A stretch of 15,567 nucleotides of DNA from an uncultured Novosphingobium sp. GTDB lineage: Bacteria; Pseudomonadota; Alphaproteobacteria; Sphingomonadales; Sphingomonadaceae. The stretch is from contig CALMBN010000179.1 in the NCBI GenBank assembly GCA_937860195.1, forward strand, positions 1 to 15,567, given 5' to 3'. Positions 1 through 7,170 of the stretch are shown in pieces (position 1 is the first letter of the stretch; each line of letters begins with the position of its first letter). The position numbers and the translations under genes were made by a program. Below the pieces are notes generated by a model. The model searched no databases and had not been told where the DNA came from. It saw only the letters and a list, made by a program, of their open reading frames with translations.

Positions 1-222
1 GTGTTCGGCCTGGGCCTGCATTTCCTGCATCAGCCACGGGCCCTGAACCACATCACGAAAGCCGGGATAGTTTTCAACATCAGTGGTGATGGTCAGTTGC
101 CCGCCTGGTTGCAGGCCCTGAACCACAATCGGCTGCATCCCGGCCCGCGCGCCATAGATCGCGGCAGACAGCCCTGCCGGGCCCGAGCCGATGATCAGCA
201 TCTTGGTGGTGTGGGTCGCCAT
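1..222 (-). CDS. trxB: Thioredoxin reductase, N-terminal part (runs off the window)
   Basis: Flavoprotein that uses NADPH to reduce thioredoxin in the cytoplasm. Only the first 74 codons are present and the frame is open at the window edge; full-length family members are roughly 320 residues. The visible part holds the FAD-binding Rossmann start: [20 protein letters not shown] with the GxGxxG motif at residues 12-17. It is followed by [18 protein letters not shown] at about residues 42-59, a highly conserved block of bacterial TrxB that contacts the flavin. The start at 222 is supported by a strong GGAGG ribosome-binding site five bases upstream. The NADPH domain and the redox CxxC pair lie outside the window, so they cannot be checked. 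The gene is divergent from the hydrolase at 335. Identification is secure at family level; other FAD/NAD disulfide reductases are much less likely because of the GGQL/ENYPGF block. Confidence 0.93.
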   Translation of the reverse strand, partial: MATHTTKMLIIGSGPAGLSAAIYGARAGMQPIVVQGLQPGGQLTITTDVENYPGFRDVVQGPWLMQEMQAQAEH

Positions 223-225
223 GAA

Positions 226-232
226 ATCCTCC
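226..232 (-). promoter_or_regulatory. Ribosome-binding site of trxB
   Basis: On the minus strand the sequence reads GGAGGAT, with GGAGG ending five bases before the ATG at 222. It is one of the best Shine-Dalgarno matches in the window and fixes the trxB start. Confidence 0.8.
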
Positions 233-334
233 GTTGCGGGTGCAGATAGGCACCGCTGTGCGCCTTTGCCAGTGCTAGGCTGCGCTATTTCCCCCGGATT
301 GACGCAGCCCACGCTTGGGGGCAAAGCCCGCGCC

Positions 335-1216
335 ATGACCCCGCACGGACCAACTTCGAACAGCTTCATCTCGCAGCGGCTGCGCCTCCACTACGTCGAC
401 TGGGGCAATCCCGATGCCCCGCCGCTGATCCTGCAGCATGGTGGGCGTGACCATAGTCGATCATGGGATTGGGTGGCCGCAGAACTGACCAAGGACTGGC
501 ACGTCATCGCGCCCGATCTGCGCGGCCACGGCGACAGTGCATGGGCACCGGACGGCAACTACGAAACAAACGCCTTCGTCTATGACTTTGCGCAGCTGGT
601 GCATACACTTGGTCACGATCAGGTGACGATTGTCTCGCATTCGCTAGGTGGAAACATCGCCACCCGGTTCGCCGGACTCTATCCCGAAAAGATCCGCAAG
701 CTGGTCAATATCGAAGGGCTTGGTCCCTCCCCCGCAACCCGTGCTGAGCGCGAAGCTGCGGGCTATGCCAACCGCTTTCGCGACTGGATCGAAAAGCGTC
801 GCGCTTCGGCTGGTCGGCTCCCGCGGCGTTACCCGACCATTGAAGCGGCCTTTGCCCGGATGAAAGAAGAAAACGGCTTTCTGACGGATGCCCAGGCCCG
901 CCACCTGACCATCCACGGGGCAAGCCGCAACGAAGACGGCACCTGGAGCTGGAAGTTCGATCCCTACCTCAACGTCTGGCCGTTTGAGGACACCCCGCAA
1001 GAGCGGCTGGACGAGCTGTGGCAAGCGATCACCTGTCCGGTGCTGCTGCTTTACGGTAACGATTCCTGGGCCACCAGCCCAACCAAGGACGGCCGCGACA
1101 AGCTGTTTCAAAATGCCAGGGTGGTCGATTTTGAGGATGCCGGACACTGGCTGCACCACGACCAGTTTGATCGTTTCATGGCCGAAGTCCGGGCGTTTCT
1201 TCAGCCTTCGAGATAG
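335..1216 (+). CDS. Alpha/beta-fold hydrolase
   Basis: Predicted 293-residue cytoplasmic serine hydrolase of the alpha/beta fold; the substrate is not known. The frame is open upstream to about 191, but that part lies antisense to trxB and is low-complexity, so the ATG at 335 is preferred, just before the first beta strands. Visible features in order: oxyanion-hole HGG at residues 35-37, PDLRGHGDS at 60-68, the nucleophile elbow SHSLGG with Ser103, the probable acid Asp243 in YGNDSW, and the catalytic His271 in [10 protein letters not shown] helical cap probably spans residues 130-220. The arrangement resembles epoxide hydrolases, haloalkane dehalogenases and meta-cleavage hydrolases, but no tyrosine pair or halide tryptophan pattern was established, so no reaction is assigned. 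No clear Shine-Dalgarno sequence precedes the start, and an alternative start is possible. Its 3' end overlaps the convergent phosphatase gene by 16 bases. Confidence 0.88.
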   Translation: MTPHGPTSNSFISQRLRLHYVDWGNPDAPPLILQHGGRDHSRSWDWVAAELTKDWHVIAPDLRGHGDSAWAPDGNYETNAFVYDFAQLVHTLGHDQVTIVSHSLGGNIATRFAGLYPEKIRKLVNIEGLGPSPATRAEREAAGYANRFRDWIEKRRASAGRLPRRYPTIEAAFARMKEENGFLTDAQARHLTIHGASRNEDGTWSWKFDPYLNVWPFEDTPQERLDELWQAITCPVLLLYGNDSWATSPTKDGRDKLFQNARVVDFEDAGHWLHHDQFDRFMAEVRAFLQPSR

Positions 1217-1980
1217 TGCTGGCGGAGCGCGGCCTGAGCAGCCGTATCCACCCCCAGCACGGCCGCCAGGTAGGCGTCGATGCTGCCATGACGGGCTTCA
1301 ACCGCGTCAAGTGCAGCATTCAGGTAGTCCGCCTCAACCCCCATCAGCGCCCGGATCGTATCGTCTGAAATCGCGCCGTGGCGCTCGCGGATCTGGACGG
1401 CTCCTGCTGCAACCCGGGCCTCGATATTGCCAGCGGAATTGGTCATGAGGTAATCCTCCATGATCGCCTCACGCGACACTCCCAGCGCATGCTGGGCCAT
1501 CGCGACAGCAAAGCCGGTGCGGTCCTTGCCAGCAACGCAGTGGACCAGGCTCGGCCCTTCGGCGCGTTGGAGAATCTCGAAATAGAGCCGCAGCATCGGC
1601 ACCAGATTTTCGCGAAACGCGATGCCTTCGTACAACCGGACCATTGCGGCGCGTGCTTCGGCAGCAGTGACCACTCCGTCGGCTGCTTCGGTGTGAAGGG
1701 CAAGACCGGCGGTTTCTTCGGGATAGGTCCATACCCGCGCGGCGAAATCATCGTGCCGGACGCAAGGCTTCGCATCGCGCTCGATCGGCCCCCGCAAATC
1801 AATGACATCGGCGAGTTCGAGGATGTGGATCGCATCAAGATCGGACGGGGATGCATCACCGTGCTGGGCCGAGCGCCACAGCACGCCGCGCTTTACAATT
1901 GCTCCATCGGCCCCTGCATACCCCCCGTAGTCGCGGAAGTTGTGGACACCATCGAGCTTGAGAACGCGGGATACAGTCAT
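1201..1980 (-). CDS. Tyrosine phosphatase-family protein (MptpB/DSP-like)
   Basis: Predicted 259-residue phosphatase using a cysteinyl-phosphate intermediate. The P-loop HCVAGKDRTG at residues 147-156 gives nucleophile Cys148 and phosphate-binding Arg154. The lysine and aspartate inside the loop (HCxxGKDRTG) are characteristic of the Tyr_phosphatase3 group, which includes Mycobacterium PtpB and lipid-active members. Near the N-terminus, DGVHNFRDYGGY (residues 10-21) and LWRSAQH (34-40) are further family hallmarks, and VIDLRGPIERD (59-69) is the conserved strand/loop before the active site. The frame is open upstream to a GTG at 2076, but the ATG at 1980 begins just before the conserved domain and is preferred; only a weak GGGA precedes it. 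The substrate could be phosphotyrosine protein, phosphoinositide or a small phosphate ester. It looks monocistronic and is convergent with the hydrolase. Confidence 0.88.
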   Translation of the reverse strand: MTVSRVLKLDGVHNFRDYGGYAGADGAIVKRGVLWRSAQHGDASPSDLDAIHILELADVIDLRGPIERDAKPCVRHDDFAARVWTYPEETAGLALHTEAADGVVTAAEARAAMVRLYEGIAFRENLVPMLRLYFEILQRAEGPSLVHCVAGKDRTGFAVAMAQHALGVSREAIMEDYLMTNSAGNIEARVAAGAVQIRERHGAISDDTIRALMGVEADYLNAALDAVEARHGSIDAYLAAVLGVDTAAQAALRQHYLEG

Positions 1981-2230
1981 TCCCGGCCAGTGACAGCTTG
2001 CCTCGCTTGATGCAAGGTTCGCCACGGCTTGACGATGGATCCGAATGGCCTGATCCGGGTTGCCGGACTGGACCACTTTTCAAGACCGGCCTAGGCTTGC
2101 TGGGTGTTTGGAGCGCTACCTTGAACGAAATCCGCGTCGCTGTCTTTGGAGTCATGCGATTTGACCAAAAGCTGTTGGAGCTGGAACCGGCTCGAAAGCT
2201 CGCCTGTAACCCAACGCGGGTCTGTCCCTG
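1981..2230. other. Intergenic region between divergent phosphatase and methyltransferase genes
   Basis: These 250 bases hold no gene I can recognise and presumably carry the two divergent promoters, though I could not pick out convincing -35/-10 pairs. A 77-codon frame on the plus strand (1998-2231) ends in a TGA overlapping the methyltransferase ATG (TGATG). It has no recognisable domain, so I do not call it a gene. Confidence 0.5.
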
Positions 2231-2950
2231 ATGCCGCCAAATCGTTTCGCCAGGTTCCGCTGGCCATGGTTGCTGGCAGTCTGGCGGTTTTGCAGGCGGA
2301 CAACCAATCCGGTGCTGCGCGCGATCCACCGGCTTGAGGCTGGGCGCAGCGATGTGCTGCTCCAGCCTTTTCCTGATACCTGGCCGGATCGTCACCCTGC
2401 CTTGTTTGCATATGTCCGCGATGCCTTGAAGGATGTTGATCATCCGCAACTGCTGTCATTCGGGTGCTCAACTGGTGAAGAGCCGGTCACCTTGGCCGGA
2501 TACCTGCCGCACGCCAGGATCGATGCGATCGACATCAACTCCCACAGCCTGACGACTGCCCGCAAGATGGCTGCTCGGCTCGGGATTGGATCGATTGCCT
2601 TCGCGCTTGCTGATCGCCCTCCTGAGCAAACGGAAAGCTATGACGCGGTTTTTTGTCTTTCAGTCTTGCGGCATGGACGTCTTGAGGCAGAGCGACCAGA
2701 CAACTGCTCGGCAATCCTGGCGTTCTCACGGTTCGATACCCTGATCTCTCAGCTTGATCATTGCCTGAAACCCGGCGGACTGATGATCATCTGGGGCAGT
2801 CAATTTGAGTTTGCCGCTGCGGCGGTCGCTGCTGGTTACGAGGCGCAAATGGTCCCGGATGAGCCGTTTCATGCCGGACCAATCTATGGACCTGACGACC
2901 GCCTGAAGAGCTTGAATGGACAGCAGGCCTGCGTCTTTCGAAAGCTTTGA
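2231..2950 (+). CDS. Class I SAM-dependent methyltransferase (CheR-like core)
   Basis: Predicted 239-residue methyltransferase; the substrate is unknown. The SAM-binding motif I is LLSFGCSTGEEPVTLA at about residues 74-89. The acidic strand-2 motif IDAIDIN is at 97-103, with the Asp expected to hold the ribose hydroxyls. SYDAVFCLSVLR (136-147) matches motif IV, and LDHCLKPGGLMIIWG (175-189) matches the post-IV 'LkpGG' block. The GCSTGEEP form of motif I is close to that of CheR enzymes, but the N-terminal CheR helical domain is absent and no chemotaxis genes are nearby, so a general class I methyltransferase is the safer name. The first 30 residues are rich in Arg and Trp (FARFRWPWLLAVWRFCRR) and may associate with the membrane surface. 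The ATG at 2231 is the only plausible start, because an in-frame stop lies at 2207-2209. No clear ribosome-binding site is seen. It stands alone between unrelated genes. Confidence 0.8.
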   Translation: MPPNRFARFRWPWLLAVWRFCRRTTNPVLRAIHRLEAGRSDVLLQPFPDTWPDRHPALFAYVRDALKDVDHPQLLSFGCSTGEEPVTLAGYLPHARIDAIDINSHSLTTARKMAARLGIGSIAFALADRPPEQTESYDAVFCLSVLRHGRLEAERPDNCSAILAFSRFDTLISQLDHCLKPGGLMIIWGSQFEFAAAAVAAGYEAQMVPDEPFHAGPIYGPDDRLKSLNGQQACVFRKL

Positions 2951-3013
2951 AGCCTTCAGTCTGCACAATCACAATTTGAATGATCAACTCGAGAACCGCC
3001 CTGTCCTTCAGGA

Positions 3014-3027
3014 TGACAGCGCTATCT
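3014..3027. promoter_or_regulatory. Candidate LacI-family operator upstream of xylBA
   Basis: The sequence TGACAGCGCTATCT contains an interrupted palindrome GAnAGCGCTnTC with a central GCGC. Palindromes with a central CG are typical of LacI-family repressors, and in the alphaproteobacterium Caulobacter the xylose genes are controlled by a LacI-family XylR. It lies about 140 bases before the xylB start. No xylR gene is in the window, so the link is inference from position and symmetry. Confidence 0.35.
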
Positions 3028-3037
3028 TTCAGCGTTG

Positions 3038-3065
3038 ACGCGCTTTAGTTAGCCTGTCAGCGCGT
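3038..3065. repeat. Inverted repeat in the xylB leader
   Basis: The arms ACGCGCT (3038-3044) and AGCGCGT (3059-3065) are perfect complements separated by 14 bases. Their cores resemble the AGCGCT palindrome just upstream, so this may be a second, degenerate operator pair or a hairpin in the leader. No T tract follows, which argues against an intrinsic terminator. Confidence 0.35.
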
Positions 3066-3164
3066 TGCTGTGCGCACCAAAGGCCGGATCGACCAAACCA
3101 TCGATAGGCGCGCGCAAGCAGGCACACTGCCTGGATGCGGAATATGAGGAGCAGGAAGACCGCC

Positions 3165-4622
3165 ATGTATCTGGGGATCGATATCGGCACCTCAAGCGTC
3201 AAGGCCGTGATCGCCGATCCCTCGGGCGCGGTGCTCGATCAGGCCAGCGCTGCACTCACTGTTTCACGCCCGAATCCACTCTGGTCTGAACAGAACCCGG
3301 CTGACTGGTGGGCCGCGACCAAGCGAGCCGTAACTGGTCTGAAGCCCGAACTGCGCAGCCAGGTTCGTGCGATTGGTCTCGCCGGTCAGATGCACGGCGC
3401 AACCTTGTTGGGAGAAGCGGGCCGCGTGTTGCGGCCAGCAATTTTATGGAACGACGGCCGCTCGGCAGCACAATGTACGGCGCTGGAGGCCGCGCTGCCC
3501 GAACTGGGGCAAATCACCGGCAACCGCGCCATGCCCGGCTTTACCGCCCCGAAGTTGCAATGGGTCCGAGAGAACGAACCCGAGATCTTCGCCGCAACCG
3601 CCAAGGTGCTGTTACCCAAAGACTATATCCGGCTGCAGATGACCGGCGATTTCGCTTCCGATATGTCTGACAGCGCTGGAACCCTTTGGCTTGATGTCGG
3701 CGCGCGCGATTGGTCGGACACGATGCTAACGGCGACCGGGCTCACCCGGTCCCACATGCCGACCCTGTTCGAAGGCAACCAGCCCACCGGCCAATTGCGG
3801 GCCGAACTTGCATTGGCCTGGGGCATGGACCGTGTCCCGGTTGCAGCTGGCGGCGGAGACAATGCTGCGGGCGCAGTTGGTGTCGGCGTGGTGCGCCCCG
3901 GCGAGGCTTTCCTCTCGCTCGGCACGTCGGGAGTGCTGTTCCTCGCCAACGGTGCCTACACCCCCAACCCGGCCGGTGGGGTCCACAGTTTTTGCCACGC
4001 CTTGCCCGATCGCTGGCACCAGATGTCGGTAATCCTCAGCGCGGCGAGCTGTGTCGACTGGGTTGCGCGGCTTACTGGCGTTGGCGGTGCAGCAGAACTG
4101 TTTGAACGCCTCGAAGCTGCCGATCGCGCACCGGCAAGCGAGTATTTTCTGCCCTATCTTTCGGGCGAGCGCACCCCGCACAACGATCCCCACGCCAAGG
4201 GGGTGTTCTATGGCCTGGATCACGAAACCGATGGACTGGCGCTGGGGCAGGCGGTGCTCGAAGGAGTCGCTATGGCCTTTCGAGACGGGCTCGATGCCCT
4301 GACCGACAGCGGCGCCGAAATCGATTCGATCACCGTGATCGGCGGCGGCGCGCGCTCGGCCTATTGGGGCCGCGTGCTCAGCGCTGCGCTTGGCCGCCCG
4401 CTGGTTTATCGTGACGGCGGCGAAGTCGGCCCGGCCTATGGGGCCGCGCGGCTCGCCCAGTTGGCCGAGTCCGGGGCCAGCATCGACGATGTCTGCGTCG
4501 CCCCGCCAATTGCGGCAGTTATCGAACCCGATGACCGGCTGACCGATCACTTTGCGCAGCGGATCGGAGCTTTCCGCGCACTTTATGCAAACCTCAAATC
4601 GCAATTCCAGGAGATTGGATGA
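3165..4622 (+). CDS. xylB: Xylulokinase
   Basis: FGGY-family sugar kinase, 485 residues, the normal length. It phosphorylates D-xylulose with ATP to xylulose 5-phosphate, which enters the pentose phosphate pathway. The N-terminal ATPase signature [18 protein letters not shown] (Asp6, Thr9) opens the protein. [13 protein letters not shown] (71-83) and WNDGRS (95-100) match the sugar-binding loops of Xyl[12 protein letters not shown] (229-239) carries the catalytic Asp232, equivalent to Asp233 of the E. coli enzyme. LGTSGVLF (252-259) and [16 protein letters not shown] (391-406) are the C-terminal nucleotide-binding motifs. The frame is open a little upstream, but the ATG at 3165 begins the conserved domain directly and has GGAAG about eight bases before it. 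The stop overlaps the xylA start by four bases (ATGA), so the two genes form an operon with coupled translation. The order xylB-xylA is the reverse of E. coli. Confidence 0.95.
   Translation: MYLGIDIGTSSVKAVIADPSGAVLDQASAALTVSRPNPLWSEQNPADWWAATKRAVTGLKPELRSQVRAIGLAGQMHGATLLGEAGRVLRPAILWNDGRSAAQCTALEAALPELGQITGNRAMPGFTAPKLQWVRENEPEIFAATAKVLLPKDYIRLQMTGDFASDMSDSAGTLWLDVGARDWSDTMLTATGLTRSHMPTLFEGNQPTGQLRAELALAWGMDRVPVAAGGGDNAAGAVGVGVVRPGEAFLSLGTSGVLFLANGAYTPNPAGGVHSFCHALPDRWHQMSVILSAASCVDWVARLTGVGGAAELFERLEAADRAPASEYFLPYLSGERTPHNDPHAKGVFYGLDHETDGLALGQAVLEGVAMAFRDGLDALTDSGAEIDSITVIGGGARSAYWGRVLSAALGRPLVYRDGGEVGPAYGAARLAQLAESGASIDDVCVAPPIAAVIEPDDRLTDHFAQRIGAFRALYANLKSQFQEIG
4609..4613 (+). promoter_or_regulatory. 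Ribosome-binding site of xylA inside the xylB end
   Basis: AGGAG lies within the last codons of xylB, five bases before the ATG at 4619. It supports the first of the two adjacent ATG codons as the xylA start and coupled translation with xylB. Confidence 0.7.
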
Positions 4623-5938
4623 TGACTGCTTCCTACTTTGCCGGGATCGAGCCGATCAAATTCGAAGGGCTCGGCTCGACCAACCCGCTGGCTTACCGCT
4701 ATTACGACAAGGACCGGGTGGTCATGGGCAAGACCATGGCCGATCATCTGCGGATGGCGGTGTGCTATTGGCACACCTTTTGCTGGGACGGGTTCGATGT
4801 CTTTGGCAAGGGCACTTTCAATCGCCCGTGGCATGGCGGTCCGCTTGACCAATCGGCGGCCGACCACAAGCTAGATGAGGCGTTCGAATTTCTGACCCGG
4901 CTCGGCCTGCCCTTTTTCTGCTTCCACGATGTCGATGTGATGGCCGAAGCACACACCATTCAGGAGCATGTCGAAAACTTCGCGGTGATCGTCGACAAGA
5001 TCGAGGCCAAAATGGGCGCGACCGGAATCAAGCTGCTGTGGGGCACTGCCAACATGTTCAGCCACCCGCGCTACATGGGCGGGGCATCGACCAATCCCGA
5101 TCCGGACGTTTTCCGCTTTGCCGCGACCCAGGTGCGCCATTGCATCGAAGCAACGCACCGCCTCGGCGGCGAGAATTACGTACTTTGGGGCGGGCGCGAG
5201 GGCTATGACTGCCTGCTCAACACCGACCTCAAGCAGGAGAAGGCGCAATTTGGTCGCTTCCTGCAGATGGTCGTCGAACACAAGCACAAGATCGGATTCA
5301 AAGGCGATATCCTGATCGAACCCAAGCCGCATGAGCCGACCAAGCACCAGTATGATTTCGATGTTGAAACCATCTACGGCTTCCTCCTGGCCAACGGCCT
5401 GGAAAAGGAAGTGAAGATGAACATCGAGGCCAATCACGCGACCCTTTCGGGCCACAGCTTCGAGCATGAGATTGCCAGTGCAATCAACCTCGGCATTTTC
5501 GGTTCGATCGACATGAATCGTGGCGATCCGCAGAATGGCTGGGACACCGATCAATTCCCCAACGACGTGCGCGAAATTACCACCGCAATGTATTACATTC
5601 TGCAAAACGGCGGATTCAAGAACGGCGGCAATAACTTCGATGCCAAGGTTCGCCGCCAGAGCATCGACCCGGCCGATCTGTTTCACGGACACATCGGCGG
5701 GGTCGATGTGCTTGCCCGCAGCCTGCTCAACGCCGCTGCAATGATCGAAGGCGGTGAAATGGCTGCGCTGGTCAAGGACCGATATGCCGGATGGCAACAG
5801 GCAGATGCCCAGGCAATGCTGACTGGCAAGCTGAGCCTGGAGTCGATCTCAAAGAATGCGGTCGCAGCCGGGATCAATCCGCAGCCCCGCTCTGGCCGAC
5901 AGGAATACGCCGAAAACCTGGTGAGCCGCTACATCTGA
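4619..5938 (+). CDS. xylA: Xylose isomerase
   Basis: Converts D-xylose to D-xylulose in the cytoplasm, the step before XylB. At 439 residues it matches the E. coli-type (class II) enzyme, with every key residue shifted by two. His103 and Asp106 lie in FHDVDV, the catalytic base pair. Glu234 lies in [10 protein letters not shown], with Lys236. Glu270 and His273 (NIEANHAT), Asp298 (SIDMN), Asp309 and Asp311 (GWDTDQF), and Asp341 (NNFDAK) form the two divalent-metal sites. Conserved stretches [20 protein letters not shown] (139-158) and [17 protein letters not shown] (187-203) are intact, so the enzyme should be active. It implies the isomerase route of xylose use rather than only the oxidative route common in Caulobacter. 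No transporter or regulator for xylose lies nearby. A perfect hairpin directly after the stop probably ends the transcript. Confidence 0.97.
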   Translation: MMTASYFAGIEPIKFEGLGSTNPLAYRYYDKDRVVMGKTMADHLRMAVCYWHTFCWDGFDVFGKGTFNRPWHGGPLDQSAADHKLDEAFEFLTRLGLPFFCFHDVDVMAEAHTIQEHVENFAVIVDKIEAKMGATGIKLLWGTANMFSHPRYMGGASTNPDPDVFRFAATQVRHCIEATHRLGGENYVLWGGREGYDCLLNTDLKQEKAQFGRFLQMVVEHKHKIGFKGDILIEPKPHEPTKHQYDFDVETIYGFLLANGLEKEVKMNIEANHATLSGHSFEHEIASAINLGIFGSIDMNRGDPQNGWDTDQFPNDVREITTAMYYILQNGGFKNGGNNFDAKVRRQSIDPADLFHGHIGGVDVLARSLLNAAAMIEGGEMAALVKDRYAGWQQADAQAMLTGKLSLESISKNAVAAGINPQPRSGRQEYAENLVSRYI

Positions 5939-5943
5939 TCCAC

Positions 5944-5976
5944 CGCTTTGACGTCACGGTGCCAAGCGTCAAAGCG
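5944..5976. terminator. Bidirectional hairpin between xylA and the mmsB gene
   Basis: CGCTTTGACG (5944-5953) and CGTCAAAGCG (5967-5976) form a perfect 10-bp stem around a 13-base loop. It starts five bases after the xylA stop and includes the stop codon of the convergent dehydrogenase gene. Neither side has a strong T run, so termination efficiency is uncertain, but the position between convergent genes fits a shared terminator. Confidence 0.65.
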
Positions 5977-6838
5977 CTTGAATGATCCCTGAGAAATCGG
6001 TGCCGCCATGGCCGTCGGCGGTGAACCGGGCATAGAGTTCTTCTGCCCGTTGGCCCATCGGCACTTTGGCTCCGGCGGACTTTGCTGCATCCATCGCGAG
6101 CTTCAGGTCTTTGAGCATCAGCGCGGCGGCGAACCCGCCTTGATAGCCATTGTCTGCCGGGCTGGCCGGGCCAACACCAGGGACCGGGCAATAGCTGGTC
6201 ATCGACCACGACTGGCCCGAGGCTTTGCTGGAAATGTCATAGAAGGTCTGGAGGTCGAGCCCGAGCTTTTCGGCCAAGGCAAATGCCTCACAGGTCGCGA
6301 TCATCGTCGCGCCAAGGATCATGTTGTTGCAGATTTTCGCTGCCTGACCTGCGCCGCTGGCCCCGGCGTGGATTACCGCCTTGCCCATCGCGGATAGGAT
6401 CGGCTCCGCCTTGGCGAAAGCGTCATCGCTGCCGCCGACCATGAAGGTCAGCGTGCCGGCATTGGCCGCTGCGATCCCGCCGGAAACTGGGGCATCGACC
6501 ATCGCATAACCCTTGGAACCGGCCAGAAACGCAACGTCCTTTGCAGTGCGGACATCAATCGTTGAACAGTCGAGCAGCAATGTCGCTGGCGGGGCCGCAC
6601 CCAGCACATCGTTGACGTAGGCACCCTCCATGATTTGACCGTTGGGCAACATCGAAACCACCGCCTCAACCCCTTGAACTGCCTCACGCGCCGAGGTGTA
6701 TGTCGCGCAGCCGTTGTCTTTCGCTCGGGCGAGAGCTTCTGGCGAGAGGTCGAAGGCATGAACCTCATGCCCTGCCTTGACCAGATTTGCGGCCATCCCG
6801 CCGCCCATATTGCCGAGGCCGATGAAGGCGATTTTCAT
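5969..6838 (-). CDS. mmsB: 3-hydroxyisobutyrate dehydrogenase
   Basis: NAD-dependent beta-hydroxyacid dehydrogenase, 289 residues. It oxidises 3-hydroxyisobutyrate to methylmalonate semialdehyde in valine breakdown. The Rossmann motif GLGNMG is at residues 7-12, and FD at 29-30 suits NAD. The substrate-binding signature DAPVSGG is at 115-121. GAGQAAKICNN (162-172) contains the catalytic Lys168. GYQGGFAAALMLKDLKLA (231-248) is the C-terminal domain signature of true 3-hydroxyisobutyrate dehydrogenases. The start at 6838 is chosen because MKIAFIGLGNMG begins the fold; the frame continues upstream only through another gene. It overlaps the stop of the small membrane protein by four bases (ATGA), so it is the last gene of a coupled three-gene operon. 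Relatives acting on tartronate semialdehyde or other 3-hydroxyacids share the fold, but the C-terminal motif and the neighbouring enoyl-CoA hydratase favour the valine pathway. Confidence 0.92.
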   Translation of the reverse strand: MKIAFIGLGNMGGGMAANLVKAGHEVHAFDLSPEALARAKDNGCATYTSAREAVQGVEAVVSMLPNGQIMEGAYVNDVLGAAPPATLLLDCSTIDVRTAKDVAFLAGSKGYAMVDAPVSGGIAAANAGTLTFMVGGSDDAFAKAEPILSAMGKAVIHAGASGAGQAAKICNNMILGATMIATCEAFALAEKLGLDLQTFYDISSKASGQSWSMTSYCPVPGVGPASPADNGYQGGFAAALMLKDLKLAMDAAKSAGAKVPMGQRAEELYARFTADGHGGTDFSGIIQAL

Positions 6839-7170
6839 TTCCGGTGAACTCCAAGCAACATTTGCGCAGGATCGCCGCGGTGACGAAGCGACAGGTAGAA
6901 CAGGTATGGCAGCAGAAAACCGCCGCCGAGGAAGAAGGCGAAAATTCCCAGCGTCAGTCCGCCTGGCGAAAAGCCGGAACGCCAGGCTGTCCAAAACCCA
7001 GACAAGGCCAGAAACGAGAGAAAATCTGCGTTAAACTGGCCCGGCCAATGGCCATCCGCAATCGCTCCAAAGAACACCGGCAAAAGGTTCAGACCGTCCC
7101 GCCAGATGACCGCTGCAGTGAATGCGGCCAGGGCCAGCCACATCGCGCCGATGAACAGTCGAAATCCCAT
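6835..7170 (-). CDS. Small membrane protein, possibly DUF2834-like
   Basis: A 111-residue hydrophobic protein of unknown function. Three membrane segments are visible at about residues 5-22, 48-62 and 70-93. Between the first two lies a loop with the stretch GLNLLPVFFGAIADGHWPGQF. The tail SLRHRGDPAQMLLGVHRK is basic and probably cytoplasmic. The layout (GL..FF in the first loop, F.D at the second helix, LPYLFYLSLR at the end of the third) reminds me of DUF2834 proteins, but this is from memory and weak. The ATG at 7170 overlaps the hydratase stop by one base (TAATG) and has GGAAGGGG a few bases upstream; a GTG at 7185 would add five residues. Its stop overlaps the mmsB start. It is wedged with no gap between two catabolic genes, so it is certainly co-expressed with them, but whether it works in the pathway is not known. 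Confidence 0.78.
   Translation of the reverse strand: MGFRLFIGAMWLALAAFTAAVIWRDGLNLLPVFFGAIADGHWPGQFNADFLSFLALSGFWTAWRSGFSPGGLTLGIFAFFLGGGFLLPYLFYLSLRHRGDPAQMLLGVHRK

Larger units (their letters stand above)
2951..3164 (+). other. Leader region of the xylose operon
   Basis: These 214 bases contain no gene. They hold the palindromic sequences listed separately (3014-3027 and 3038-3065) and end with AGGAG and GGAAG tracts before the xylB start. A TTGACG hexamer lies at 3035-3040, but no good -10 box sits at 16-18 bases from it, so the promoter is not assigned. Confidence 0.5.

Noticed and set aside
285..325. TTTCCCCC and GGGGGCAAA in the trxB/hydrolase intergenic region as a hairpin
   Set aside because: The stem needs a bulge and has a loop of about 20 bases; such pairings are expected by chance in GC-rich DNA.
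1998..2231. A 77-codon frame directly upstream of the methyltransferase, joined by TGATG
   Set aside because: No recognisable domain, no ribosome-binding site and unremarkable composition. The overlap could be chance, so it is mentioned only as a point to test.
3035..3063. TTGACG at 3035-3040 as the -35 box of the xylBA promoter
   Set aside because: No acceptable -10 hexamer occurs 16-18 bases downstream.
3726..4604. A 292-codon minus-strand frame antisense to xylB
   Set aside because: Same reason: xylB is intact on the plus strand and the antisense product resembles nothing.
4871..5797. A 308-codon minus-strand frame antisense to xylA
   Set aside because: XylA is complete with all catalytic residues; the antisense frame is a codon-bias shadow.
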